Assembly: GCF_964204865.1 (NCBI RefSeq)
Contig: NC_135255.1
Span: forward strand, 13,731,135-13,795,134
Direction: 5' to 3'
From: Styela clava
Taxonomy: Eukaryota; Chordata; Ascidiacea; Stolidobranchia; Styelidae
Length of the DNA stretch: 64,000 nucleotides
Shown here: piece by piece, positions 37,321-49,048 of the stretch
Layout: each line of letters begins with the position of its first letter
How positions within the stretch are numbered: position 1 is the first letter of the stretch
Position numbers and translations under genes: made by a program
Notes under the pieces: generated by a model
The model's input: the letters and a program-made list of their open reading frames with translations, nothing else
Database searches by the model: none
Told to the model about the DNA's origin: nothing

Positions 37321-38655
37321 TGCAGAATGAAATTACCATGTGCTTAGTTTCTGTACCTTGTCGAGGCCTCGGGTCTGCAGTACACATACTAGACTGAGAT
37401 TCTAGGAACTGCTTCAAAAATTTCCGTTTATTATCACGTTATGTGTTTCCTGAGTATGATTTGTTGTGACAGCTGTGAAAATGAAAAGCACGAGTCTCGA
37501 TCAACCCCTATTAAAAGAAGCAACATTTAGGGTCCTGGTGTTATTTGCGTTTTTGTTTCAGTTATTTACCTTCAAGTAATACAGGGTTATCTAACTTAGG
37601 ACAAGTACAGGTCTGAACAAGAGCTTTTGGAAGATGTACATGTGCTCGAGTATTTGCAGAATAAATTAGTTTATGTTACGAAAGTATACACAGCAATTCA
37701 ATGAGTATTGACTAATTGTTACTAAATTTATCTCAAGTAATACAAAGATAAAAACATATATGAAGTTGTTTGGAGGGCATTACTCCTATGAGACGCGATA
37801 TCACATATGATATTCTGCTTTAAATAATATATTATTTTAATGAAACAGTTTTTCCGATGGTGCTTGACCGATTACTTCCCTATATGGACATGGAAAATGC
37901 TGATTAACTATGGCATCGTTTATATTTTCCTAAATGAGCATATTATTTGTGACATATTATTCAACTTGTTATGCCATTTTGTTGTTACGATTGAAGGCTG
38001 TTGCACAGTCACTCCTCAATTTTCGAAACATACGAGCATGATGAAAATCTGCATCGATGACGCAATCAAGAGTTTCGAACAAATTTCTGAGTATGTTGGG
38101 CCAAGTTTGTACTGATATATTTATACATAGCCTTTGGCAATTTTCTTGTGAATCACTATTTCTCTTTACTATAGCTAGACTGAGTCACAGAATTTAATAG
38201 CTTTATTTTTTTTTCGTAATCCAAACTGCGTCATCATATGAACTTGGGCCGACGCCATGAAACTTAAACATGAATCTTCACAAGTGACGTTTGTCTATGC
38301 TGTATAAAATCTACGTACGGCCGTAGAACCCCTTGCCATTGGCAATTTCCCTACCCTGTTTTGTTCAGAAGCATTTAAAAAGAGCTAAAATTTGTTCATT
38401 AACTACACTTGAACGAAGCAGTTGAAATGAATGATTCAGATGCAGCATAGATTTTCCGTCTAATTGCTCTGTGAAACACTTTGGGAGCTCACCAAGTAAT
38501 TTAGGCAGTTTGCTATATTTGTTGGCGGAAGTTATATGCATTCCATAGTGTTTTTATGAGCTCTATTCAATTTTCCAGTTTTAAAACAAGAATTTTTTTT
38601 TTGCAGAAAAAATAACAATACATTATATCTAACGGTGAGACGAGTAAAAATAACA

Positions 38656-39584
38656 ATGAATTTCTTGATTGTGAAATTTGCTATTGCTGCAGTTGTTACA
38701 TGTGCAGTCTACGCTGCTTCCATTCCACTCCAGGTGATTTATTAATTTTCATTTGATGTGCTTTGTTGATAAGGTTTATATGATGTTCACGGCGATAGTT
38801 ATGGAACGTCCAGACACTGACAAAAACTTTATTTTTGTTAGCAGTTTATGGAATTGTGGTATCATGATTAATGTGTAATTTTTATATCTTTCATAATTTA
38901 GAAAGACATACGAATAGAACTGATGGCCGGCGAGGGTATTGTAGTAACAGAACCAGAACAAAAAAATAAAACTGCGTAAGTCTTTACGTTACATGTATTT
39001 ATTTGTGTAATAAATCCTGGCAAAAATGGTTGGTAGAACTTCATTAACATAGTGTTTTCATGTAGCATTGCTTTGAAGCAAAGCATAATTGTCTCAAATT
39101 AGGTTTCAGACCATTTCCCCAAATATTTTGGAGGAAAAACAATTCCTTTTGATGTCAATCAAAATTAAGTAGCAATTCATAGGTTGTCTAAAGCCGCAAA
39201 GAAACCTATATACCTAGTCACAAAGGTTCTGCAATTTATTCATGTTTATGATGTGTTCAAAAATAGTAAGCAATATGTTGAAACCATGTAAATGTTTGGA
39301 GTTTTCCTGATGAAATTGATGCATAAACTAAAGAAATTGTATTGTATGTATTTATTTCCTAATTTGATTTTAGGAATATTCCCGACGATATTATTGCATC
39401 ACTTCAACAAGGCACAGAAGATATTGAAACATTGCTTTCTAATACGGATATCGACAAACTTTCAACAGCGGAAATCCTTCAGCTCCAATATTTGCTTCAA
39501 AAGTGGTCAACGAATATGGGCTTGGTCTCTTCTGCTACGAAAAATATAGCAGAAAGTATCGCAGAACTCCTAAAAAATATATGA
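38656..39584 (+). CDS. Small secreted protein (120 aa), unknown function
   Basis: Exons 38656-38733, 38902-38975 and 39374-39584 (phases 0 then 2) join with GT-AG borders to give 120 aa. The start codon opens a short signal peptide (NFLIVKFAIAAVVTCAVYAAS), cleaved near residue 20. The mature part is cysteine-free. Residues 52-120 are acidic and probably helical (LQQGTEDIETLLS, AEILQLQYLLQKW, then NIAESIAELLKNI), an amphipathic helical bundle or coiled region. A T-run plus GCAG acceptor at 38606 suggests a 5' UTR intron. The upstream region and signal exon are homologous to the gene at 34500. The phase pattern is shared with the genes at 55610 and 59415, hinting at a family. No known domain is recognised. 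Confidence 0.75.
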
Positions 39585-39599
39585 TTGTCGAATTGTAAT

Positions 39600-41070
39600 G
39601 GAGATCTGAATATGAGAATCGGACTGATAAAATCTCTGTTCTTAACTTGTACTTGGTTATGATAGTTATTTAATACACATATATAAAATCAATAATTATT
39701 TTGAAATACAATCAGAACAAATTTAACTTGCTTGTAAACATATTGTGGATATTATGCTTATTTGGGGACATTGTTTAGCAATGCTTACCACATTATTTAG
39801 ATTTAGAAAGTATTATATTTAACCATGTATATCTTTAATTTATTGCTTACTTAGCGACCCTCTCTTATTTATGTTTATTTATCTTTTTTAGGGCTCAATG
39901 ATATAAAAATTAACCTACCCAAGTTCCTATATATATAGGTTTTTTGAGTTATTTAAAAAAGGTATTGTGGGTTGTATATTAATTTTTTGTGTTCGTTTTC
40001 GAAAAATACAATTATATATGCATGTTTTGTTGTTCATAAAATTATATATTGGAAATAGAAGTATTAAAATTTCATTCAGTTACTTGTAGTCATATTACGT
40101 TAACCAGTTGTTTTACGCACTATATAAGGGTGATTAATCGGACAGAGTAAAAGAATGAGTTATCATGGCTGGTAATGACGATACATGTTCTATCAAACCA
40201 GTACATAGACTAATACGCTTACAACAAATTACTTTACATCGTTAAAACTGCTAGAGCTCATCCTTAACTCCCAATAATAGTAATGTAATGAGGTTAGCAT
40301 GTTTTTTTTTTTTCAAATTTCAATGGCAATGTGGTAATATTGAGTTCTCCGTCATTAATTAACTAGGATGTTCTTGTCGTTGTTTCATGATTTATTGCAA
40401 TCGGTACCCCCAATCAACAAGCTGACGCTTTATTTTTCAATTTTAATTTAATTTTGTATGACCTAAATATTAGAAAGTATTTGTGAATGAGCTGCATTCG
40501 ATCTAAATTAAGGAACTTCCTTCACGGATAACCAATTTATGTTCAAATTTCAAGAAGATTAATAAACGAACTATGAATTAGTTTGCTTGTGTGTTATCGT
40601 GATGTTGAAGTGATCGTATTTCGCAACGCCACCGCGGTATATGGTTTTTGAGGCTTATACTTTTATAGATAACAAGTAATAATAATGTCAAGTAGTTGTG
40701 AAAGGTATTATGAACAAACCAAGGAATTTTATCCATCTAACTTATCTTTCAAAAATATTATTTGGACCTCTGCAACAACCCACACCGAATGATCTAGCAG
40801 CATTGATTTCTAATATGGTCTTCCCAAATTTTTCAAGATCATATCAGCCTATCTTCAACAAATACTGAAAAATTTAACAAAGGTCATAGTAGAAAGTACA
40901 TTTGAATTTGGGTTAACATGACATGGAATGAGACATGTTCTTATATATATATATATATAAAGTCATTGGATTTGCTTCCACCCGATTTCCATTAGATTTG
41001 ATTAACTATTAAATACGTGTATATGAGGTCAATAACAAAAATTAAACGTCTATATATTCTGTGATATTGA
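39600..41070. other. Intergenic, nothing recognised
   Basis: AT-rich DNA with a short AT microsatellite near 40.95 kb. No exon or transposon end was identified. Confidence 0.4.
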
Positions 41071-41076
41071 TTAGCA

Positions 41077-41328
41077 TAGTGGTTTTCAACTATTTGGTGG
41101 AGCGGATCCCCAATAGAACATTTCATAGTTCGATTGTTTTGTATTGTCTGAATTGTATAATCTATAAATGAATATAAAAGCAAACCTTGTACTGGAAAAT
41201 GAAAATATCTTTGATATGGTAAGTTCAATAAAACACCTAGTAATATTGACTCTCGAATTTGAATGGAAACATGCGGACTTCCTGGACTTTACTGGCGGAA
41301 CCATAGGGTGCCGCGGTTGAAAACACTG
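41077..41328. mobile_element. hAT-like MITE
   Basis: TAGTGGTTTTCAACT at the left and, read inward from the right, CAGTGTTTTCAACCGCGG form inverted ends of the Charlie-like CAGTGGTTTTCAACC type. The flanks GATTAGCA and GTCCAGCC match at only 4 of 8 positions, so the insertion is old. Confidence 0.6.
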
Positions 41329-41547
41329 GTCCAGCCTATCCTATGTCTACTACTTCTACATTTAATACTGCGCAGGTCAATATAAAAAAAATTTTAACTT
41401 AAAGAAAAATTCTAGTTTGGGACTTTTGCACCCGCCTCGCTGTCCAGGTAGCTTAAGCTTGCGTTGAATCAATATATATACATATGTTATCTATATTATT
41501 CATATATCATATCATATCACATATTTTATCATATATATTATCATATA

Positions 41548-41968
41548 TTGTTCATTTTTAAACATTCAATTCTGATATATTCATCGAAATATGAATCAAT
41601 GTTGCCGTAAACATTCAAACTCATTGTGAAATATTACTACATTCGCCCTGAAGCATGCATTGTTCATCATGCATTGTGGTATATATATATATATATTCAT
41701 TTCATATAATACTGATTTATATCTTGATGCGGGTGTTAAATGTTATGTCAAAAATGTTGTGAAGTATGAGTTCGTGCTAAAGTATTTTGTCGACTCAAAA
41801 ATGTTTATTGTTTTATGATTCGATTTGGGTGAACATTGTCTTCGGGGTATTTGAGATGCAAGTGTTTTCGCAGCTTAGTGGAACTGTAATAATATAATAC
41901 AGCATTGCCTAATATAAATGCATATTTATGAATTTATATAAAATCTTTCAAATTTGTCCTCAATTCGT
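41548..41968 (+). repeat. Duplicated segment, uninterrupted copy
   Basis: About 421 bp running from TTTTTAAACATTCAATTCT through GCATTGTGG, an AT run and TTCATTTCATATAATACTG to TTTGTCCTCAATTC. The same sequence recurs immediately downstream in three pieces: 41985-42069, 42282-42350 and 48148-48428. This copy lacks both inserts and so represents the pre-insertion arrangement. Confidence 0.85.
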
Positions 41969-42069
41969 TTTATTCGAATTTTTGTTTATTTTTAAACATT
42001 CAATTCTAATATATTCATCGAAATATGAATCAATGTTGCCGTAAACATTCAAACTCATTGTTAAATATT

Positions 42070-42272
42070 GGTGACCGTACATTTGAACCCACGTACATTT
42101 GAACCCATGTCTATATCCGCGGGTTCAATCAATATGCGGGTGCTGAAACCCATGGGTTAGGGTTAGGATGGGTTCAACTATCCGTACAACAAAAAAATTT
42201 CCATAGGTGCAATAGTATGCAGGTGCAATTGTCATGGGTTCAAATGTACGTGGGTTCAAATGTAATGGAACC
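42070..42272 (-). mobile_element. Mutator-like MITE, copy 2, 9-bp target duplication
   Basis: 203 bp in the opposite orientation to copy 1, starting GGTGACCGTACATTTGAACC and ending in the inverse of GGTTCCATTACATTTGAACC. TTAAATATT flanks it on both sides (42061-42069 and 42273-42281). The uninterrupted duplicate has a single GAAATATTAC at the same place (about 41629), which confirms the insertion. Confidence 0.9.
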
Positions 42273-42879
42273 TTAAATATTACCACATTTGCCCTGAAGC
42301 ATGCATTGTTCATCATGCATTGTGGTATATATATATATATATATATATATAACTCTATTACGGTAGTTAAACGGACCTGCCATAATTGCAGTACTTAAGC
42401 GGACGTCGTTCCTGTGTCCGTATCAATGTTTTTAAATACGTGCTTGGAGAGCGCGAGAGCCGTTGACAACTACGGAGAAAAAGAGTCAACATAATCCTCT
42501 CGACAACAGATATAAAATTTTTGTCCGCTTAATTCGTCCACTTAATTCAGACCACCAAATGTTTTAGCCTATTTCGGCACTAAGCCGGACCCCTCCTATA
42601 TGTCGCTCTGGATGTCTACATAAATGATGTTGCTTTTATTTTAATACGCATTTTAAAGCGTATGACCTCGCTTCAATTTCCGATGGATTCGAACGATTTA
42701 GCAATATTTATCACAAAAAATAGCATTTCTTTTTCAATGTTCCGTCTTTCGTGCAAGGGAGATGCACTGTGTTTGGTTTTGGAAATATTCTTCTATATCA
42801 AAAAATACTCAAAATGCAACGTGAAGGTAGACAAATCGAAACAAATTGATTCAAACGTAATATATATTTGAAACTGAGA

Positions 42880-45830
42880 AATACACAGAGCATATCACAA
42901 ATGTTCGCCTAATCCAACCCTATGGTGTAACATATAGATTAAACAAATGCTATGTTGTGAGTGTCAAGATATCAATACCAAGTCAAAATTAATGCATTCA
43001 AATAATATTGATAAACATTGCGCAAAATATATCTCAAAAATCCGCATATCTATATGGCTAGTTATTAAGCGTGACATATAATTGAAAAACAAAATTTTGA
43101 AATGCCATACATATTGAGAAACAATACACAAAATATATTTCAAATGTATCACCAATTTGATTGCTAAAGTGTGAAATATTATTTTAAAAAGGAAGTGTGG
43201 TATATAAGAGTAAAATAAAAAATGAAAGTGCTAATATTATTGAGAAACAATAAAAGAAAATTATATATACGCAGAAGGAAACCGCAGAATGAAATTCGGA
43301 AATGCCAATAATATTGAAAAAATATCACAAACTTTATCTCAAATGTCCACCTATCCGGCCTTTTAGGTTATACAAATAATTGTAAATGGGAATTCTGGTA
43401 TGTCATTAATGAAGACAAAAATCACACAAATTCGATTTCAAATGTTCATCTATTCGGTCACTCAAATGTGGCACGTAATTGAAAAATGAACACCAGCCCT
43501 ATTGAGAAACATTACACAAAATATATCTCAAATGTCCACTTATCCGGCATTTAAGTGTGGCATATAACAATTAAAATAAAAATCTGAAATCATATTGAGA
43601 AATATTACACAAAGTATATCTCAAATGTCCACCTATCCGGCCACCTAAGTGTGGCATACAAGAATTGAAATGAAAACTCTGAAATCATATTGAGAAATAT
43701 TACACAAAGTATATCTCATATGTCCACCTATCCGGCCACCTAAGTGTGGCATACAAGAATTAAAATGAAAATTCCGAAATCATATTGAGAAATATCACAC
43801 AAAGTATATCTCAAATGTCCACCTATCCGGCCACATAAGTGTGGCATAAAGCATTAAAATGAAAACTCTGAAATCATATTGAGAAATATTACACAAAGTA
43901 TATCTGAATTGTCCACCTATCCGGCCACTTAAGTGTGGCATAAAGCATTAAAATGAAAATTCTGAAATCCTATTGAGAAATATTACACAAAATATATTTT
44001 GAATGTCCACCTATCCGGCCACCTAAGTGTGGCATACAAGAATTGAAATGAAAATTCTGAAATCATATTGAGAAATATCACAAACTTTATCTCAAATGTC
44101 CACCTATCCGGCCACCTAAGTGTGGCATAAAGCATTAAAATGAAAATTCTGGAATCATATTGAGAAACATTACACGAAGTATATCTCAAATGTCCACCTA
44201 TCCGGCCACCTAAGTGAGACATAAAACAATAAAATGAAAATTCTGGAATCATATTGAGAAACATTACACAAAGTATATCTCAAATGTCCAGCTATCCGGC
44301 CACCTAAGTGTGGCATAAAACATTAAAATGAAAATTCCGAAATCGTAATGAGAAACATTATGCGAAGTATAAATCAAATGTCCACCTATCCGGCCACCTA
44401 AGTGTGGCATACAAGAATTGAAATGAAAATTCTTAAATCATATTGAGAAATATTACACAAAGTATATCTCAAATGTCCACCTATCCGGCCACCTAAGTGT
44501 GGCATACAAGAATTGAAATGAAAATTCTGAAATCATATTGAGAAACATTACACAAAGTATATCTCAAATGTCCACCTATCCGGCCACCTAAGTGTGGCAT
44601 ACAAGAATTGAAATGGAAATTCTGAAATCATATTGAGAAACATTACACAAAGTATATCTCAAATGTCAACCTATCCGGCCACCTAAGTGTGGCATACAAG
44701 AATTGAAATAAAAATCTGAAATCATATTGAGAAACATTACACAAAGTATATCTCAAATGTTCATCTATCCGGCCACCTAAGTGTGGCATGAAACAGTCAC
44801 AATGAAAATTCTGAAATCATATTGAGAAACATTACACAAAGTATATCTCAAATGTCCACCTATCCGGCCACCTAAGTGTGGCATACAAGAATTGAAATGA
44901 AAATTCTGAAATCATATTGAGAAACATTACACAAAGTATATCTCAAATGTCCACCTATCCGGCCACCTAGGTGTGGCATACAAGAATTGAAATAAAAATC
45001 TGAAATCATATTGAGAAACATTACACAAAGTATATCTCAAATGTTCACCTATCCGGCCACCTAAGTGTGGCATAAAACAATCACAATGAAAATTCTGAAA
45101 TCATATTGAGAAACATTACACAAAGTGTATCTCAAATGTCCACCTATCCGGCCACCTAAGTGTGGCATAAAACGATCACAATGAAAATTCTGAAATGATA
45201 TTGAGGAACATTACACAAAATATATATCTCAAATGTCCGAATACCCGACTACCTAAGTGTGGCATACAACTATTGAAACCAATTCCTGAAAACATATTGA
45301 GAAATCTTACACAAAATATATCTCAAATGTCAACTTATTCAACCGCTTTAGTGTGTGAAATATAACTAAAATACGAAATTTCGAATACTAATCATATTTT
45401 GATGTTGTGGAAAATTGCTCAAAATTTATCTCAAATGTTCACCTATCCGATAACTTGAGAGTGACAAATATTATAAATCAAAATTTTGAAACCATATTGA
45501 GGAACAATACAAAAAATATATCACAAATCGTCATCTACTCAGCTACGTAAGTGTGTCATGTAAATGCAAAATGATATTTTGGAATGACAATAATATTAGG
45601 AAGCATTCAAAAAGAATTTCAACCATCCGACCATTTCAGAAGGTATGTAATTAAAACACGAAATTCTCTAAAAAAAATATCGAGAACCATTACACACAAC
45701 ATATCTCAAATGTTCAATTAAGTGACGTTTTCAGTGGGGCCTTTAAATGCGAAATGAAATTTTGCCATGTCAACTAAAATGAGAAACATTACACCAATTA
45801 TAACTCAAATGTCTACCTATCAAGGCGCGC
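42880..45830 (+). repeat. Satellite array, period about 95 bp, about 30 copies
   Basis: The unit contains CATATTGAGAAACATTACAC, AAAGTATATCTCAAATGTCC, ACCTATCCGGCCACCTAAGT and GTGGCATACAAGAATTGAAA. Spacing between successive CTATCCGGCC motifs is 94-96. Central copies (about 43.6-45.2 kb) are nearly identical, while copies at both edges are strongly diverged. Each unit has a small dyad GCCAC-CTAAGT-GTGGC. Variation in the ACAAGAATTG/AAACAATCAC segment marks subtypes. The array lies inside the 5.8 kb insert. Open frames in it are read-throughs of the repeat. Confidence 0.93.
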
Positions 45831-45839
45831 CTAAGTATA

Positions 45840-47100
45840 GCAGTGATTATACAGTCAACTATACAAGCGATCAACATGAAATTATTGAACCCCAATATCA
45901 ATTTAGAATCTTTGCACAATTTATTTAAAATTTCGGAATACAAAAACATGATTGTTATTTTGAATTTATAATTAAATAGTAAAAATGTATGCCAAGTATG
46001 TATACGAATGTGGATATGCCCACTAGATTAAGTTGTTGAGGAGAGACAAAATTATGTGCTCACTGCCGGTTCATCTTTATGAATTATACAGAGATGTCTT
46101 AAAGCTTTACAATAAACTTCTCGCAAAATATACAAATCCGTGCAATTATTTTTCTTTTCGTCGTTTCTTTTCTGGTTCACGTTTATTTAGAAGCTTTTTT
46201 GGAATTGATTTACAGCCCTTTTCTTTTCCGTATATATGATTTTCTTTTAAGTCACTTACATTGCTTATTGAAAGTGATTCTGAAGATGGTGCGGTATAGT
46301 CTGTTGACTAATCTGAAACTTTGGTCAAAAATACATGCATAAGTCACAAAACATCATCACAGTGTTCTAGTCCAATTCAGAATTACGGTACTCTTGATTG
46401 ACCGAACAAACGAAGTGTCTGAAATGGGGAATTGCATTATTACTCAAATAAAACAGTGTTAAACGGTGCACTACAATTATTCGTAGATAGCTGCGCTATT
46501 TGTGATGGGCTACAATTGATATTATGATTTGGTTTATTACCATTCATTGGTATCAATTTGAGATGCCGTATTTAATTAAAAACAAGCATAGCAAACTAAT
46601 TTAATCACCTCCTGGCACAGCGTTCTCCGAATCTCTACCCGCATTTCCGTCTGCCAAGTTCTGAAACGTAGGCCATCTCGTTGGAGAGTCACTTACATGT
46701 GAACAAAAAATACAGCCCAGTAAATAACTAGATGAGGATGGTAAAATACAACCAGGGATATGTGCAAAATCACAAAACAAAATTGCTAGCAATGCAATTC
46801 TTTAAAACTGTTTTCCGAAGATAAAATATTCTAATCTAATATGAAGCGGTGTATTAGATATTTTTATTTATACAAAGCTATACTATATAAAGTGGCGTCA
46901 ACCACTCGCTTCTCGTATCTCCTTCTGTTTCGAGAAAAAATTGAATTCATTGAATTTTCACAATCTTCGTTTGTATTGTCATCTGGATTTAGAAATCCTT
47001 CTGAATTACACACTCTTACAAACGCAAACCCAGTCGTAGCAATATTTTGATGGTCAGGAATAAGTGAAAAATCTCAACAACAAAAATATATGCTAATGAT
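45840..47100. other. Interior of the 5.8 kb insert, no gene confirmed
   Basis: AT-rich sequence with short open frames. One minus-strand candidate exon, 46660-46601, follows a CGTTTCAG acceptor and encodes 19 residues to a stop, but no partner exons were found. Nothing else is recognisable. Confidence 0.35.
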
Positions 47101-47106
47101 TTGGTT

Positions 47107-47344
47107 TCTGCAAGACTAACTACTTATCCTTCTTCTATGCTTTTGTGTCGGCGGATCCGTATGCATATAGTGCAAGGATGCTGTAGCAAGAGTAAAGATA
47201 ACTATCCTAAGTGATTCAAGAGTCTTGCTGCACACTAACACAATTATATTTCTGTAACGTTTCGTCTGACCAAAGTCAGACTTCTTCAGACATACATAGT
47301 AAATGTAATTGTGTTAGTGTGCAGCAAGACTCTTGAATCACTTA
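47107..47344 (+). repeat. Snap-back repeat, copy 2, with perfect 39-bp arms
   Basis: Homologous to 28190-28379. Arms 47208-47246 and 47306-47344 are perfect inverted repeats around GATTCAAGAGTCTTGCTGCA, enclosing a 59-base loop. The loop holds its own hairpin, GTCTGAC-CAAA-GTCAGAC (47264-47281). Read on the minus strand, the loop is CTGAAGAAG, hairpin, GAAACGTTAC, which recalls a hammerhead ribozyme core. Confidence 0.8.
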
Positions 47345-48154
47345 GAACAAAAATATAGTAGCCCTAATATTAAAAATCGTTATGACTAATCACCTCATCC
47401 GATGAGTGATGATTTCCAGCAGCATTCCTCGGTGACGTTGAAAACCTTGTTTCAAGTTATTATGACTCGACTTCAACTCACTGGGTAATTGATAACACCT
47501 GACACAAAAGACTTGGATCGCTTCTCCAAACACAACTGTTCTATTTTATCTAAATTTCTGCAATCACGCACTCATGAAGATCCCGATTCCCTTACGGCGT
47601 CCAGGTTACTCGCGAACAAAACGGCAAACGTGGTAGGTAAAGTTCTCAGCAAACCCGACAGTTTTACTATTGCGACACAAAGCCTCTTTAGTACGGAGTT
47701 GTGAATTGAGGTCCTTTTCAGTTTATTGAGCTTATATTGCAAAAAACAGAACGAACGATCTTCATGTTCTGCCTGGTTATTGTATCAAAATTATCAGTCC
47801 TACTCTCCAAAAATCGTAAAGACATATACCGAAAAATTAAAAGATTTTCGCATAAACAAAATGTCCGCTTAGTGTACGAAAATTATATCCGTTGATTATA
47901 AACCAGCAGAACTACTGTCCCCTTAAAGTTGGCGAAAATATGCAGATATTTTAAAAATATTGAAAGAACATATTATTTTTGATACTGTTTTATCAGAGAA
48001 AAAGAGATTTCAGCAAAAAATCGCAAAACGTTTTAATTATGGAACGTGGAATAATTAAGCGGACAGGAAAATGTCTACCCAATTTTTCCGTCTACATAAC
48101 TGTCGCTTTTTTAGCACGGTATGTCTACTTAACTACCGTATTAGATATATATAT

Positions 48155-48428
48155 ATATTCATTTCATATAATACTGATTTATATCTTGATGCGGGTGTTA
48201 AATGTTATGTCAAAAATGTTGTGAAGTATGAGTTCGTGCTAAAGTATTTTGCCGACTCAAAAATGTTTATTGTTTTATGATTCGATTCGGGTCAACATTG
48301 TCTTCCGGGTATTTGAGATGCAAGTGTTTTCGCAGCTTAGTGGGACTGTAATAATATAATACAGCATTGCCTAATATAAATGCATATTTATGAATTTATA
48401 TAAAATCTTTCAAATTTGTCCTCAATTC
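48155..48428 (+). repeat. Duplicated segment, distal part of the interrupted copy
   Basis: From TTCATTTCATATAATACTG to TTTGTCCTCAATTC it matches 41695-41968 with only a handful of substitutions (for example GTCGACTC versus GCCGACTC). It is the downstream half of the interrupted duplicate. Confidence 0.9.
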
Positions 48429-48429
48429 T

Positions 48430-49040
48430 CTGGAATTTATAAATTAACACACTTTTTTAATATAGTTGAATCTATTGGACCTGTGAATGTATTGTGTGCT
48501 TTAATTTGTTCAGATATTTTTTAATAATTTTCAAATCATTTACATAACAACATTCCTATGTGGTGGTTTTGCTAGTATCTCCATTTTTTCGTCGTTACAA
48601 TCTTACGGTGTTGAATAATAGAGATCAATGAAAGCATATGCGCAAATAACGGAGCGATTCTCAAGCGGGTTAATAAATAAATGCCTTGGAATGATTACGA
48701 AATGTTTTGTTTTTCTATCAACCTGTATTCCTGTCCATCAATTTCAATATACAAAATTGTTAAAATCGATTTTTCAACGATACGCCTCCAGAGAAAAAAG
48801 TTTATTTCCATCAGTTATCAATGAACAACTGACAATCCTTTGGTACACGTTTACATTTATAAAAACGATGAAAAAAAAGAGAAACCCGATTGCAATATAG
48901 AAGATCAAAAGTAAAATAAAGATAATTTTAGATCACGCCGTACGTATTTAATGTTCTGTATAATGTTTCAATTACACCATTTCGTGAGAATGATTGAAAT
49001 AAATAACACAAAACAATAAATCAAACTGGCTTCACATTAT
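48430..49040. other. Intergenic, nothing recognised
   Basis: AT-rich sequence downstream of the minus-strand Thr-rich gene. A 90-codon plus-strand open frame (48628-48900) has no recognisable feature. Confidence 0.4.
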
Positions 49041-49048
49041 TTGGTGAT

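Larger units (their letters stand above)
42352..48147. mobile_element. Probable 5.8 kb transposon carrying a satellite array
   Basis: The left end CTCTATTACGGTAGTTAA, then ACGGAC, and the right end, read inward as ATCTAATACGGTAGTTAA, then GTAGAC, form inverted repeats of about 25 bp at roughly 80% identity. Both abut AT-dinucleotide runs. Outside these ends lie the two halves of the 0.42 kb segment that is uninterrupted at 41548-41968, so everything between them is an insertion into a TA run. Subterminal AAGCGGAC motifs occur at both ends. The TTAAnCGGAC style recalls Tc1/mariner-pogo ends, but I recognise no transposase. Contents: the 95-bp satellite, a snap-back repeat and open frames of no known family. 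Confidence 0.65.

Noticed and set aside
43983-44264. 93-codon minus-strand frame with internal repeats
   Set aside because: It reads through successive 95-bp satellite units; the repetition is in the DNA, and the frame breaks elsewhere in the array.
42880-45830. Regularly spaced repeats considered as a CRISPR array
   Set aside because: The whole 95-bp unit is conserved with no unique spacers, and the host is a eukaryote. It is satellite DNA.
48628-48900. 90-codon plus-strand frame
   Set aside because: No signal peptide, domain or splice context. Its length is not unusual for this composition.
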